Made by a program: the position numbers and the translations under genes
Part shown: positions 17,197 through 26,220 of the stretch, piece by piece
How positions within the stretch are numbered: the stretch's first letter is position 1
Layout of the letters: each line of letters opens with the position of its first letter
The notes under the pieces: model-generated
The model's database searches: none
What the model was told of the DNA's origin: nothing
What the model saw: only the letters and a program-made list of their open reading frames with translations
Virus record (IMG/VR): IMGVR_UViG_3300006852_000002
Location: 1-57,950 of that record
Strand: one strand, 5' to 3'
From: a virus
Length of the DNA stretch: 57,950 nt

Positions 17197-18744
17197 TTAC
17201 AGCCGAGAGGCAACTCCAATTAGGAAGATGCCATCCGTTCCATCACCCGCTAGACCTGCTACGGCGACATTATTACCCGACACAGCCAGATCCGAAGATT
17301 TAGGAACTGCTAACCGACCAGCCTTGTCAAAGGTCGGAAGATTAGTTACACGCGGTCGGTCGTTCGCCCAATCCTGACCACCATTCCATGTTGCAAAGAT
17401 AACCGCCGTCGGGCCAGTAGCTCGATGAGAGAACCAACCCGTACCGTTATTTGCAAACACAATGTCATCAATCTGACCGCTGCCAGAACCGCTAAACGTA
17501 GTTTCAACCCACGATAGGCCGCCGTTACGAGTATAGACTACCCGGCCCAGATTTGTACCCACCCACCAAACTTTGTCGCTCAATACTGCCAGTGCTTGCA
17601 AGTCGGCTGCAATTGACGACGGAGAAGCTTGTGGGGTTGACCAGGAAGCTCCGCGATTCAAACTCACAGCCATATCACTATCTTTACCAACAGCGATAAT
17701 AGTTTCTCCGCTACCATGGATTCGCAGAAGATCCTGAGTCGTGACCGATCCATCATTCAACACAGTCACGCCAGCCGTGATGTTCGTGCTCTTGTAGATA
17801 TATCCACCAAGAGCTGAGAAGTAAACCTCACCAGGGCCAGCGACAAACACATCGGTCGGGCCTTTGGCTGCCACGAAACCAGATGTAACTTTCGTGAACG
17901 CTCCAGGAACCCCGAGGTCACTCAAAGTAGACCAGTAGTAAGCCGTTTCCGAAGAAACGCCAACAATGAGTCTATTGCCAACTACGTCAATGAAACTAGG
18001 CGTTGCATTAGCTCCAAGGCCGGTGATTGTTGCCTCGTGGATACTGGCTCCACCATCCAGCGTGTAAACTACTTCAGCCGGAAGACCAGGTGAACCCGCT
18101 CCCGAAGCAGCGGTGACGCCATAGATACGTTTCGTACCGTCATCGTCATCCCCGCAATCACCACACTGTTCTTTTGACCCGTAGGCCACATCCACTACTT
18201 CACGATCAATCTGACTTCCGCCAACGATACCAAAGACAACCGCTCCAATCGGATATACATCAGCCAATCGAAGGGTCAAAGAATCTTCAATATAGTTGTC
18301 ATCTGACCAGGCCGTGCGAGCACCCAAGTCTTTATCGGTTGTCAGAGCACCATCGTAGACCATCACATAATCCGACCAACCAAACAAGAAGTCAGATGGA
18401 TCTTTGCACTTCCCCGCCGGTTGATACAGATTAAATTGACAGCCTCGTTTAGCGAGTTGAAACGGAATTGGCCCGTGCTTTTCAAGAACTTTCAACGTAG
18501 CACTTGCCAGATCAGGCGGAGAAATCTTCCGACCAATCAGGCGATAACGTCCCACATTGTCAGGATCGTGAACATAGAACGGCTCAACCCCGCCCAACTC
18601 CGGCACACCCACACCTTCAATCACCATTAGCTGAGCGTCTTTACCTGCGTACTTTACCGGATTGCCGGGGAGAGCGCCGCCGAATTGAATAAAGGTACGA
18701 ATGTGACGATTATAAATTACGGTATCCGCATTAATGTCAGGCAT
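17197..18744 (-). CDS. Major tail tube protein with C-terminal Asp-box beta-propeller
   Basis: 515 residues from the ATG at 18744, which follows AGGAAAGGAATT. Nine codons further upstream lack a ribosome site. Residues 1 to about 205 (NADTVIYNRHIRTFIQFGG, then LRLADVYPIGAVVFGIV) form the tube domain. After an Asp-rich linker (CGDCGDDDDG), the rest has repeated Asp-box turns: TLDGGASIHEA, SLNRGASWSTP, TRNGGLSWVET, TWNGGQDWAND. This is a sialidase/sortilin-type propeller. One such domain per tube subunit would decorate the tail along its length. It sits in the standard tail tube position. Confidence 0.78.
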   Translation of the reverse strand: MPDINADTVIYNRHIRTFIQFGGALPGNPVKYAGKDAQLMVIEGVGVPELGGVEPFYVHDPDNVGRYRLIGRKISPPDLASATLKVLEKHGPIPFQLAKRGCQFNLYQPAGKCKDPSDFLFGWSDYVMVYDGALTTDKDLGARTAWSDDNYIEDSLTLRLADVYPIGAVVFGIVGGSQIDREVVDVAYGSKEQCGDCGDDDDGTKRIYGVTAASGAGSPGLPAEVVYTLDGGASIHEATITGLGANATPSFIDVVGNRLIVGVSSETAYYWSTLSDLGVPGAFTKVTSGFVAAKGPTDVFVAGPGEVYFSALGGYIYKSTNITAGVTVLNDGSVTTQDLLRIHGSGETIIAVGKDSDMAVSLNRGASWSTPQASPSSIAADLQALAVLSDKVWWVGTNLGRVVYTRNGGLSWVETTFSGSGSGQIDDIVFANNGTGWFSHRATGPTAVIFATWNGGQDWANDRPRVTNLPTFDKAGRLAVPKSSDLAVSGNNVAVAGLAGDGTDGIFLIGVASRL

Positions 18745-18760
18745 AAAAATAATTCCTTTC

Positions 18761-19984
18761 CTAGAATGCAAGCCCTCGCATGAGAGCCTTTTCTTTTACC
18801 CGTTGCCAGGCCCAGATGTGGCCGCGTTGCTTACCGAACGGATTATTCATATCATCCTTAGATACTTGAAACTGTTCGGTATTGCGACCCCCAGCTCTTG
18901 ATAAATCAAACTGCCAATAGTAAAAAATTCTATTGGCTTCTTCACATCCACACACCGGGCGACCTATCTCAGCAATCGCCATGTGCGTAATTGCTTGGCG
19001 TATATCATAGTCGATTTCGCCATTTTCGTCCAACGGCACGCCCGCCGAATAGCGCACCGTCACCTGATCTGGTTCTCGATAAAAGTTACAAAAATTCTCA
19101 GTCCAGATCCCATTTGCTTTAGTAGCAGCGGCTGGAACAACAAAACCAGTTTCAGCATTATGAATACCGGCTCTCGCAACGAGTTTTCCGATAGCCGCTG
19201 GATCTTTTGACACACTAAAAATATCAGTATTCCACAGAAGGGTTGCTTGAGAGTCGTCTACTGTCTCGCCCTCGGGATCGATACTTCGAGAAGAAATTAA
19301 AATTTTGGCGACAAAATTTGACGAGACAGTAGGATTAATATCTTTATTGGCCTTCATGCCTTCATATAGAATTGGCTTTATCAACATCCAAGATTTTCCA
19401 ACTACGGTTACAAGCCCGCCGGAAATGGAAACTTTAACGGGACTGATACGCCATCGTTTTCTATCCTTAGACCAATAGGGACGATCTGCTTCGATAAACT
19501 GAACGTATATTTTAGCTGGATTGGTTTCAGTGGTTGCCGCGATAGCGGTGAAAGTCTCATCCAGTCCATCGTTATCGTCGTCAGAAAATACAACGTTCTC
19601 TTCGTTAATATCAGTAAATTTCTCGACTCCTACAGCCAGAATTTTACCGAAAGTAGTTCTTACCGCAACTCGTTTTACATCTCCGCCAATTGGTAAACGC
19701 CGCCAGGCATTGTTATCGAAATAAGTAGGCCAGTCTATGGTTTCCTCCACATACATCGGAGCAACTGGATAGCCCAAGTAATCCATGATCTTCTTTTCGG
19801 ATCGCTCAATGGCCGAACGAATCTCAGCTCGACCGACGGCATAAATATCTTGCCAGCTATGTTCCCGCATCACTGTATTACAAGCGCTGGTTACCGGGGC
19901 GAGTTGAGTTTCAGACATTCCCCAGAAGTGATAGGGATTCCATCCAATCTGTTCCCGAAAAGTTTCTAGCGGCAAAAGGTTCAT
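18761..19984 (-). CDS. Head-tail connector / neck protein (putative)
   Basis: 407 residues between the neck genes and tail tube. The N-terminal third is helical (EIRSAIERSEKKIMDYLGYPVAP) as in head-tail adaptors. The central part contains a Ca-binding-like acidic turn (SDDDNDGLDE), and the C-terminal helix (DYDIRQAITHMAIAEIGRPVCGC) is also adaptor-like. The product name is inferred from position. The stop overlaps the leader of the tail tube gene. Confidence 0.55.
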   Translation of the reverse strand: MNLLPLETFREQIGWNPYHFWGMSETQLAPVTSACNTVMREHSWQDIYAVGRAEIRSAIERSEKKIMDYLGYPVAPMYVEETIDWPTYFDNNAWRRLPIGGDVKRVAVRTTFGKILAVGVEKFTDINEENVVFSDDDNDGLDETFTAIAATTETNPAKIYVQFIEADRPYWSKDRKRWRISPVKVSISGGLVTVVGKSWMLIKPILYEGMKANKDINPTVSSNFVAKILISSRSIDPEGETVDDSQATLLWNTDIFSVSKDPAAIGKLVARAGIHNAETGFVVPAAATKANGIWTENFCNFYREPDQVTVRYSAGVPLDENGEIDYDIRQAITHMAIAEIGRPVCGCEEANRIFYYWQFDLSRAGGRNTEQFQVSKDDMNNPFGKQRGHIWAWQRVKEKALMRGLAF

Positions 19985-20286
19985 AATTTATGTACCAGAA
20001 TAGCAGCTCCAGATAAAGCCGGGCCGTAGATAAGAACTTCCCAACTAAATCCGAAATGAATAAACGCTACCAGTAATCCGATCCAGAAAGATACACAGTA
20101 TAAGCATCGAATACCATCACCAATCCAATCATCTTCAAGAAACAGATTACTGAACCTAAGAAAAATATCAAAAGGCCCGCGTTCAGCCGTAATCATGTTT
20201 GAAATTCTAAATACGAAAAAAGCTTCAATTAGAAACTTTACTAGACTTTCCACGGCCTTGACCTTTCTTGGGTGCTGGGCTTTCAA
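19981..20286 (-). CDS. DUF1360-like membrane protein
   Basis: 101 residues. DWIGDGIRCLYCVSFWIGLLVAFIHFGF with its C-x-x-C before a membrane helix, then a second hydrophobic segment (YGPALSGAAILVHKL), matches the small DUF1360 family often found in phage neck clusters. The start overlaps the upstream frame by 62 nt; a second ATG (MITAERGPF) would reduce the overlap. Confidence 0.7.
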   Translation of the reverse strand: MKAQHPRKVKAVESLVKFLIEAFFVFRISNMITAERGPFDIFLRFSNLFLEDDWIGDGIRCLYCVSFWIGLLVAFIHFGFSWEVLIYGPALSGAAILVHKL

Positions 20287-20608
20287 CTACAACAGGGGCC
20301 GCAGCAGGAACTGGCTCGGTGACTTCTTCGACCTTTGCCGGTACAGGCGATTGTCGTTTTACTTCAGCCCACACGCCAAAGCTCTTAAGCCATTCCACGT
20401 CAATCGGATCGACATTTGCAAACTTGTCGTATGGGTTGTTGCCTCCACGATATACATGGCCGGAAGGTGAACGGCCCGGCCCGCCCCAAGGAATGCCGCC
20501 CCTTTGTGGGCCAGTGAACTGCATTCGCACTAACCCAGGATTATTTTCAGTAGCAGGGGTGGGAGCCTGCCGTAAAGCCATTTGACCACCACAACTTCCA
20601 CAAGCCAT
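20225..20608 (-). CDS. Possible separately translated neck/decoration protein from an internal start
   Basis: Within the large glycosyltransferase frame an ATG at 20608 is preceded by GGGAGG with nine bases of spacing. It would give a 127-residue protein: CGSCGG motif, a LVRMQFTGPQ-type strand, a segment SGHVYRGGNNPYDKFANVDPIDVEWLKSFG, then an Ala/Pro/Lys-rich tail. Small phage proteins near the head-tail joint have this YRGG...DVxWL layout. It may be made both as the fusion and alone. Alternatively a lost stop codon created the fusion. Confidence 0.6.
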   Translation of the reverse strand: MACGSCGGQMALRQAPTPATENNPGLVRMQFTGPQRGGIPWGGPGRSPSGHVYRGGNNPYDKFANVDPIDVEWLKSFGVWAEVKRQSPVPAKVEEVTEPVPAAAPVVVESPAPKKGQGRGKSSKVSN

Positions 20609-22897
20609 TTTATCAATCCTCCCGATACTATTTTCGTATTTTTCGTGAATTTTTGCAATAGTCAGCTTTCTCGGCTTATTTGACCGAGTTCTGGCTGATA
20701 ATCTGACGAATAATAGGGACTTTGGATACCGAAGGCCAAAACAATTGTTCAAGGCACATCGAATATAAAAATCCCAATCTTCCATAAGCTCTAAATCTTC
20801 GTCGAACAATACTTTCCTAGCTATTTTAGTCGGCACTAAGCAAGTCACTGGATGGGGGATTTCATTAGCTAATATATCTAAATCATAATTTGGAGTTTCA
20901 GTTATTTTGTTGCCCTCAATCGTACTCCAGTCAGAGTAGATATAATTCTCTGGATTGGCTTTGGCGGCGATTAGCATTGACTCGATAGTTTCTGGATGAA
21001 TATAGTCGTCAGCATCCAGGAATAACACATAGTCAGATTTAGCTTTATTAATTCCCAAGTTACGAGCCGCACCTGATCCAGATTCATTGGAGTTAATAAT
21101 TTCAATAAATGGATATTTATCCAAAAGCTCTCCAGTCCATTTACTGTCTTTAGCGTCATTAACAACAATCAGTTCCCAATTTCTAAATGATTGACCGACT
21201 ACGCTTTCAATAGCCGTCTCAACAAACTTTGTATGTCTAGCGGCGACCGGAATAATCACGCTGACTTCTGGAAAGTCGTGCGATAAGACGACGGGCATTG
21301 ACTCACATGGAGCAGCGATAGGATAAACTCCATCTCGAATGAACGGTAGCCAAGTATCGATACGATGATATGGCTTCGTTCGACTAGCTCCGTTAGGATG
21401 TAGACGATACACGAACAACGGATCATTCACAACTCGTTTAGCAGTAAATCCTAAACTCAGTCCACGAACCCAGAACTCTACATCTTCGGCTGGATGAAAT
21501 TGCTGACGGTATCCACCGGCCCGTTTCCACATTTTCTTACGAAACATTGCCGCACATGGAATACAATTTGCCGGTGGATTGGATAGCTTAGTCATCACTG
21601 ACCAGTTAAATTCCGGCGGCCAGGTTGTTCGTCCAGTTTCTTCGTCTTTAAGTAAAAGCAATCCAGTATAAGCTACTCCAAGGTCTGGATTATCTTTCAT
21701 TTCACTCAAAAGAATCTCAGCGTACTTCTCATGAATTTGATCGTCGGCATCCAAACAGATAATAAAGTCGCCTTTAGCGGCAACAATTCCGTTATTACGG
21801 GCACCGGCAACACCGGAATTTTCTTGATAAATAATTTTTACTTTAGGATTACTCTTGTGCTTATTGATGACTTTTTTACTGTTATCTGTTGAACCATCAT
21901 CCACAATAATCACTTCGTCTACAACAGATTGATCGAGGGCGCTTTGAATGGCATCCTCGATATATTTTTCGTAGTTATAGTTAGTAATAACGATACTAAC
22001 TCCACTCTCGTCTGGGATTGTGCTGACTTTATTATACAGATTAGCATACTTCTGCATAACAATCGGCCAATCGTATCGCTCAGCCTTCGCTCGGGCGGCT
22101 TTACTGGTTTCTTCCCAATGTTCAATTAGCCATTCATATCCTTCGAGTAGTTCGTCGTAATCGTAAGGCTCCACTAAATAACCGTCAACCTTATGAGTAA
22201 CAATATCTAACGTACCACCCCAAGCAAATCCAAGAACGGGTACTTCGGAAGCCATTGCTTCAAGAGTACCTACGCCAAAAGTTTCTTGAGTTAAGGCCAG
22301 GTAAATTTCTGCATTACGAATCAACTCTTTCATTTCATCATGCGGCATCTTCCCAGTAACGATGAAATTATCCAGAGCCGGACGATCTTCTGGAGCAAAA
22401 GTTGAGATAACTCTTACACCTCGTTGAGCTAATTCCCAAGCGTGAACTGGATTGCATACATCTTCTCTACGATTCTTATTCCACAGAGCGTAGTTTTTAG
22501 TTTCTCCGGGCGACCATTCAGATACATCAATCCCGTGCCCAATAATTTCGGGAACGATTCGCATATCATATTGAAAAGGTCGTTGAACCCAACGCGACGG
22601 CACCGTAATCGACTTAGCTCGACGAGCAGCGCTCATAATTCGTTGATTAGCTGTATTGTGCCAAGCTGAATACTTACCAGAATTTGGATCTCCCGTCCAG
22701 TAAATTCCATGACAGTGAAGCACATCCACTCGGGGAAGCTGAGCCTGTTGTGTATGAGCTGCGATTACATCAGCCGATGCTGGGCCGGTTAGTTCAATTC
22801 CCATTTTAGGGAGATGATTGTATTGAGCCAGAATAATACGACCGATTCCATTATCGCTGCCGATTTCCTGCGGAGTCGGCCAGATGTGTACTTTCAT
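20225..22897 (-). CDS. Three-domain glycosyltransferase (GT4-GT2-GT2) fused to a neck-type tail
   Basis: 890 residues. Residues 1-290 are a GT4/GT-B enzyme with the ETFGVGTLEAMASEVPVLGF acid-x7-acid block. Residues about 300-540 are a GT2 domain (SIVITNYNYEKY, IIVDDGSTD, ICLDADDQ). Residues about 545-750 are a second GT2 domain (SVIIPVAARH, LFLDADDYIHPETIES). The last 127 residues (MACGSCGGQMALRQ, then a Gly/Pro segment and an Ala/Pro/Lys-rich tail) are unlike a glycosyltransferase and look like a small neck protein. They have their own start and ribosome site. The gene lies among virion genes, so virion glycosylation is the likely task. Sugar and acceptor are unknown. Confidence 0.82.
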   Translation of the reverse strand: MKVHIWPTPQEIGSDNGIGRIILAQYNHLPKMGIELTGPASADVIAAHTQQAQLPRVDVLHCHGIYWTGDPNSGKYSAWHNTANQRIMSAARRAKSITVPSRWVQRPFQYDMRIVPEIIGHGIDVSEWSPGETKNYALWNKNRREDVCNPVHAWELAQRGVRVISTFAPEDRPALDNFIVTGKMPHDEMKELIRNAEIYLALTQETFGVGTLEAMASEVPVLGFAWGGTLDIVTHKVDGYLVEPYDYDELLEGYEWLIEHWEETSKAARAKAERYDWPIVMQKYANLYNKVSTIPDESGVSIVITNYNYEKYIEDAIQSALDQSVVDEVIIVDDGSTDNSKKVINKHKSNPKVKIIYQENSGVAGARNNGIVAAKGDFIICLDADDQIHEKYAEILLSEMKDNPDLGVAYTGLLLLKDEETGRTTWPPEFNWSVMTKLSNPPANCIPCAAMFRKKMWKRAGGYRQQFHPAEDVEFWVRGLSLGFTAKRVVNDPLFVYRLHPNGASRTKPYHRIDTWLPFIRDGVYPIAAPCESMPVVLSHDFPEVSVIIPVAARHTKFVETAIESVVGQSFRNWELIVVNDAKDSKWTGELLDKYPFIEIINSNESGSGAARNLGINKAKSDYVLFLDADDYIHPETIESMLIAAKANPENYIYSDWSTIEGNKITETPNYDLDILANEIPHPVTCLVPTKIARKVLFDEDLELMEDWDFYIRCALNNCFGLRYPKSLLFVRLSARTRSNKPRKLTIAKIHEKYENSIGRIDKMACGSCGGQMALRQAPTPATENNPGLVRMQFTGPQRGGIPWGGPGRSPSGHVYRGGNNPYDKFANVDPIDVEWLKSFGVWAEVKRQSPVPAKVEEVTEPVPAAAPVVVESPAPKKGQGRGKSSKVSN

Positions 22898-23568
22898 TAC
22901 AGTCCTTTCATTTGCCAGCTATCACCAACGTGATGCCAGATGGTATCGTCATAAGTAAGCGGAACAGCCACCATAGGCGGATCTTGAAGTGATACAGAAA
23001 TATCACGACATTGATGACAAAATCCCTCTTCAGTAAGTCCCAACTTTAAGTTTTCTGGATAAAGGCCAAAATTCTCGTGGAAGCGAACATGCTTGATATG
23101 GGGCCTGTTAGATGTAATATACAGACACATCGGCCCACTGCTATCCCACTTCACAACCCAATATTTTTCAATTAGGTCAGCGGTATATCCGTGGCCCTCA
23201 ACACCCATTAAACGAATCCACTTCACCCGTTCATCTTTGATAACTTTTTCTACGTGATCGTCAACCTTTAACTTTTCCATCAACCAGTGATCGTCGTCCA
23301 TTTGCATTACGATTGGACTGTATTTAAATGCTGAATATAGAAGATGGTTTAAATTATTTCCAAGATTAGAAACTGGCGGCTTTAGAAGAATAGCGTCTGG
23401 ATGAACTTCACTCAGCAAACTCTCAGTATCGTCTTGTCCGGCCACGCCAACCATAAATTGAATCTTGCCACTGTATTCAATATTCTCTTTCAACAGAGTA
23501 ATAGTCTGACTAACGAGACGCGATCTGTCAAAAGTTGGAATGATGATATTTAAAGTGGGTAAGCTCAT
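22897..23568 (-). CDS. GT2-like glycosyltransferase
   Basis: 223 residues. TLNIIIPTFDRSRLVSQTITLL is a GT-A Rossmann start and VMQMDDDHWLMEKL near residue 90 is a DxD metal/nucleotide-sugar site. Short for the family but complete in its core. It overlaps the large glycosyltransferase start by one base and the following gene by four, so the three cassette genes are coupled. Confidence 0.8.
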   Translation of the reverse strand: MSLPTLNIIIPTFDRSRLVSQTITLLKENIEYSGKIQFMVGVAGQDDTESLLSEVHPDAILLKPPVSNLGNNLNHLLYSAFKYSPIVMQMDDDHWLMEKLKVDDHVEKVIKDERVKWIRLMGVEGHGYTADLIEKYWVVKWDSSGPMCLYITSNRPHIKHVRFHENFGLYPENLKLGLTEEGFCHQCRDISVSLQDPPMVAVPLTYDDTIWHHVGDSWQMKGL

Positions 23569-24080
23569 AGTCGTCTAAATGTCCGAATGGAATCGATGAC
23601 TGGAAGTTCAATCCATTTATCCCTATTCAGACTATACCATCTTGAGATTTCTTCGTTGACTTCGGGGCAAATTTTATGGGGCGTTAGGGGAGCATCCCAG
23701 GAATAGCAATCGTGAAAGGCAGCGTGGCCGCCAACTTTTACGAAATTAGTATAGGCTAAATCTTTTTTAATAATGGAACGAGTGTGCCCACCGTCAATAA
23801 ATAGCAGAGAAATTCTTTTCTTCCATTCAGCTGCTAAAGCAGTACTATCTCGTTGAATAAAGTTGAAGTTTGTATATTTATGGTCGGTGAATTTTAACGG
23901 ATCAATGTCTACACCGATTACTCTAGCCGATTTGTTGCCTTCGCAGAAACATACAATCGAAGCTCCGTACTCCACGCCAACATTAAAGATAAGTTGTTTT
24001 GGTTTTACGGATTGAGCTAAGATAAAAAGCCAGTTTCTTTCTTTATCCGTAAGCCACCCCCTGGCTGTCATGTGATCCAT
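23565..24080 (-). CDS. Class I SAM methyltransferase-like / cephalosporin hydroxylase-like protein
   Basis: 171 residues. IFNVGVEYGASIVCFCEG (SAM-loop region), ARVIGVDID, LLFIDGGHTRSIIKKDLAYTNFVKVGGHAAFHDCYSW give the GxxxG loop, acidic strand and terminal HDC motif shared by small sugar O-methyltransferases and cephalosporin hydroxylase-type proteins. In phage and bacterial glycan clusters such genes usually modify the attached sugar. First gene of the cassette after the capsid terminator. Confidence 0.7.
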   Translation of the reverse strand: MDHMTARGWLTDKERNWLFILAQSVKPKQLIFNVGVEYGASIVCFCEGNKSARVIGVDIDPLKFTDHKYTNFNFIQRDSTALAAEWKKRISLLFIDGGHTRSIIKKDLAYTNFVKVGGHAAFHDCYSWDAPLTPHKICPEVNEEISRWYSLNRDKWIELPVIDSIRTFRRL

Positions 24081-24097
24081 CTATCCTCCAAGAAAAA

Positions 24098-24129
24098 GGA
24101 TGGGGAGCAAAACTATCTACTCCCCATCC
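24098..24129 (-). terminator. Intrinsic terminator after the major capsid gene
   Basis: On the minus strand GGATGGGGAG (+24120-24129) pairs perfectly with CTCCCCATCC (+24098-24107), loop of 12, followed by TTTTTCTT. A partial terminator after capsid genes keeps capsid mRNA high relative to genes behind it. Confidence 0.88.
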
Positions 24130-24142
24130 CACTAATTGAATC

Positions 24143-25627
24143 TTAGTCGCTAACGCCGGAGTCATTGGGCGGGTTAAACGAAGGCCCAAAGCCCACGTAG
24201 TCAGTCCGACCACCATTAACGTAGAATGACGAGTTCGTATCCCACGAGCGTTCGTGCTTGAGCGGCGTGTATTTCACGTTATCAAGTCGAGCCGCAAGAT
24301 GGGGCGTCAAAAGCAACAAACGCCATTCAGTCTTGACCAGAACTTCTACGCAGAAGTTATTCGGGGGTTTCTTGTGCCACATAAACCGCCCGCCATCACT
24401 GGTGAAGAAGAATCCACCCGTCCCAACGATGGGAGCCAGTTCAGCTGCAGCAGCCATTGCCCCACCGGGGGCGTCGTAGTTGATGTGCTCGATCAAAGTC
24501 ACAGGCGTCCCACCGAGAACGGTGTAAGGGATGAAGTACATATTGGCGGAGAATGATTCACCGGGCAATACGGTTTCACGAACTTCATCATCCAGGACAA
24601 CTGGAACTTGAGCACCGTCAATCCACAGGAATTGACCAGTGCGGTTATACATATCACCCCGCATAGAATTCGTCAATTCATTCAGATAGCGACGATCATT
24701 GATGAACCGCTCACGACTGGTATCACCTTCGGCCACACACCGATACGTTTCGTATGCACAAGGCCAGATAGCCGTGACCTCGTAAAACATCGCAGCAGGC
24801 ATTGAGATTTTCCAGAAAACGGGATTCAACCGAGTCTGGGTAGCAATGTGCCGCAACCGTCGCATGATGTTAGTAATCGTGCGAACTAGAGTCGTACCGT
24901 TAGTATCAATCGCCTTATTGCCAAAATCCACAACGATTGAATCTGCAGCGGGACAGAGTTGCTTGGTGATTGCGTCTTGATACCCTGTATTAATCAGAAT
25001 ATCAAAACCAAACGGAAACTTACGTCCACCCTGAGCGCTGTTATTGGCAGGATTGCCTTCATAAACATCGAAGGCCTGATCCCGAACAATAGACACACCC
25101 AATTCAAACAAAGCTTTAGCGGCTTCCGCAACTAAAGGATTCTGTTTGGTAGGGGCGGGGGCACCAGGATGATCCAAACCACCCAACAGGCGAAGGTCGG
25201 TGAACTCACCCCGATTGGTCATCACGCCCGAGCGATCAATGTCAATCACCCGTGAACGGCGAGAGAAACGACCAAACACAAAAGTGTGGGTACAAAGCTT
25301 TGACAGACCCGCATAAGGCGGATCATCGCACACCCCAACCGGCTCAGATCCAGTTGAAGGCGTCACCCCTGTTAACAATCCATACAGCGGATTTGCGTCC
25401 ATTGAAGGACGTGCCGGTAGTTCCGCTAACACGCCGGTCTGGGGTAAAATCATCGCAGAGAAAAGTGCATTTGAAAGACCGGCTTGTGAGAAAAGGCCAC
25501 CGGGGCCATGCCCATAAGAAAAGTTGGGCGTGGACGACGGAAAACCCTTATACCCAACGCCGCGTTCTTTCAACGCAAGTTGTCGCTGGACGAGTTTATC
25601 CACGATAACATCATAATCTAGTTCCAT
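24143..25627 (-). CDS. Major capsid protein (HK97-fold, putative)
   Basis: 494 residues in the expected place: directly after scaffold, after portal and protease-region genes, followed by a strong terminator. A long helical segment (NPLVAEAAKALFELGVSIVRDQAFDVYEG) corresponds to the spine helix region and strand-rich A-domain-like segments follow. Codon and base use look more G+C-rich than neighbours, as in highly expressed genes. Sequence alone does not prove the fold; the assignment rests on synteny and size. Confidence 0.85.
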   Translation of the reverse strand: MELDYDVIVDKLVQRQLALKERGVGYKGFPSSTPNFSYGHGPGGLFSQAGLSNALFSAMILPQTGVLAELPARPSMDANPLYGLLTGVTPSTGSEPVGVCDDPPYAGLSKLCTHTFVFGRFSRRSRVIDIDRSGVMTNRGEFTDLRLLGGLDHPGAPAPTKQNPLVAEAAKALFELGVSIVRDQAFDVYEGNPANNSAQGGRKFPFGFDILINTGYQDAITKQLCPAADSIVVDFGNKAIDTNGTTLVRTITNIMRRLRHIATQTRLNPVFWKISMPAAMFYEVTAIWPCAYETYRCVAEGDTSRERFINDRRYLNELTNSMRGDMYNRTGQFLWIDGAQVPVVLDDEVRETVLPGESFSANMYFIPYTVLGGTPVTLIEHINYDAPGGAMAAAAELAPIVGTGGFFFTSDGGRFMWHKKPPNNFCVEVLVKTEWRLLLLTPHLAARLDNVKYTPLKHERSWDTNSSFYVNGGRTDYVGFGPSFNPPNDSGVSD

Positions 25628-25651
25628 GATAATTCCTCCGAATAAGTTCGA

Positions 25652-26206
25652 TTATTGAATGCCAAGAATTTGTTTACTGATAATTGCACTCAACGGATCA
25701 AGATTGGGTTGAGCACCCTCAACATCTTTTTCATCTACAACCGTATCTTCGGCCTGAGATGCTCGCTGAGTCTTGAGCGTATGCCGAGGCAAGTCACCAT
25801 TCAACTTGTTGAGCTTTGATTGTAGTTCTTTAATGGTCGCTGCTTGTTCCTTGACAGTCTTCTGAAGATCCTGACCGTCTTTGGTTTCTTTGGTACTGGC
25901 GGCGATAGCCTGATCCAATTTATCATTCATTTCTTCAAAGACCGGGCCAACCATTTCCTTGACGACGGCACCGACGAACTCAACCATCTCAGCCAATTCC
26001 TGCTCGTCAATTTCAGTGCCTTCGACTTCGGTATCGACTTCTTCCTCATCCTTTTCAGTCACTTTCTTTTCTTTGGCAGAAATTTCTTTGCTGTTGGCAT
26101 CTTCGGCTGACTGGCCCAGGAACGAAGTCAGCTTATTTAACGTATTCTGCCCCTTCTCACCCAAAATGCGGGCCAACGGAGAAAGTTTTTCATCTAAAGT
26201 AGCCAT
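25652..26206 (-). CDS. Capsid scaffolding protein
   Basis: 184 residues from the ATG at 26206, which follows AAAGGATTTATTATC; an upstream in-frame start six codons earlier lacks a site. Strongly acidic centre (KDEEEVDTEVEGTEIDEQELAEM) and a coiled-coil (LQKTVKEQAATIKELQSKLNKL) are typical of scaffolds. It lies immediately before the capsid gene. Confidence 0.85.
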   Translation of the reverse strand: MATLDEKLSPLARILGEKGQNTLNKLTSFLGQSAEDANSKEISAKEKKVTEKDEEEVDTEVEGTEIDEQELAEMVEFVGAVVKEMVGPVFEEMNDKLDQAIAASTKETKDGQDLQKTVKEQAATIKELQSKLNKLNGDLPRHTLKTQRASQAEDTVVDEKDVEGAQPNLDPLSAIISKQILGIQ

Positions 26207-26220
26207 GATAATAAATCCTT

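Noticed and set aside
24254-24556. Plus-strand frames of 73-118 residues across the capsid gene
   Set aside because: Antisense shadows caused by the codon bias of a highly expressed gene; no ribosome sites.
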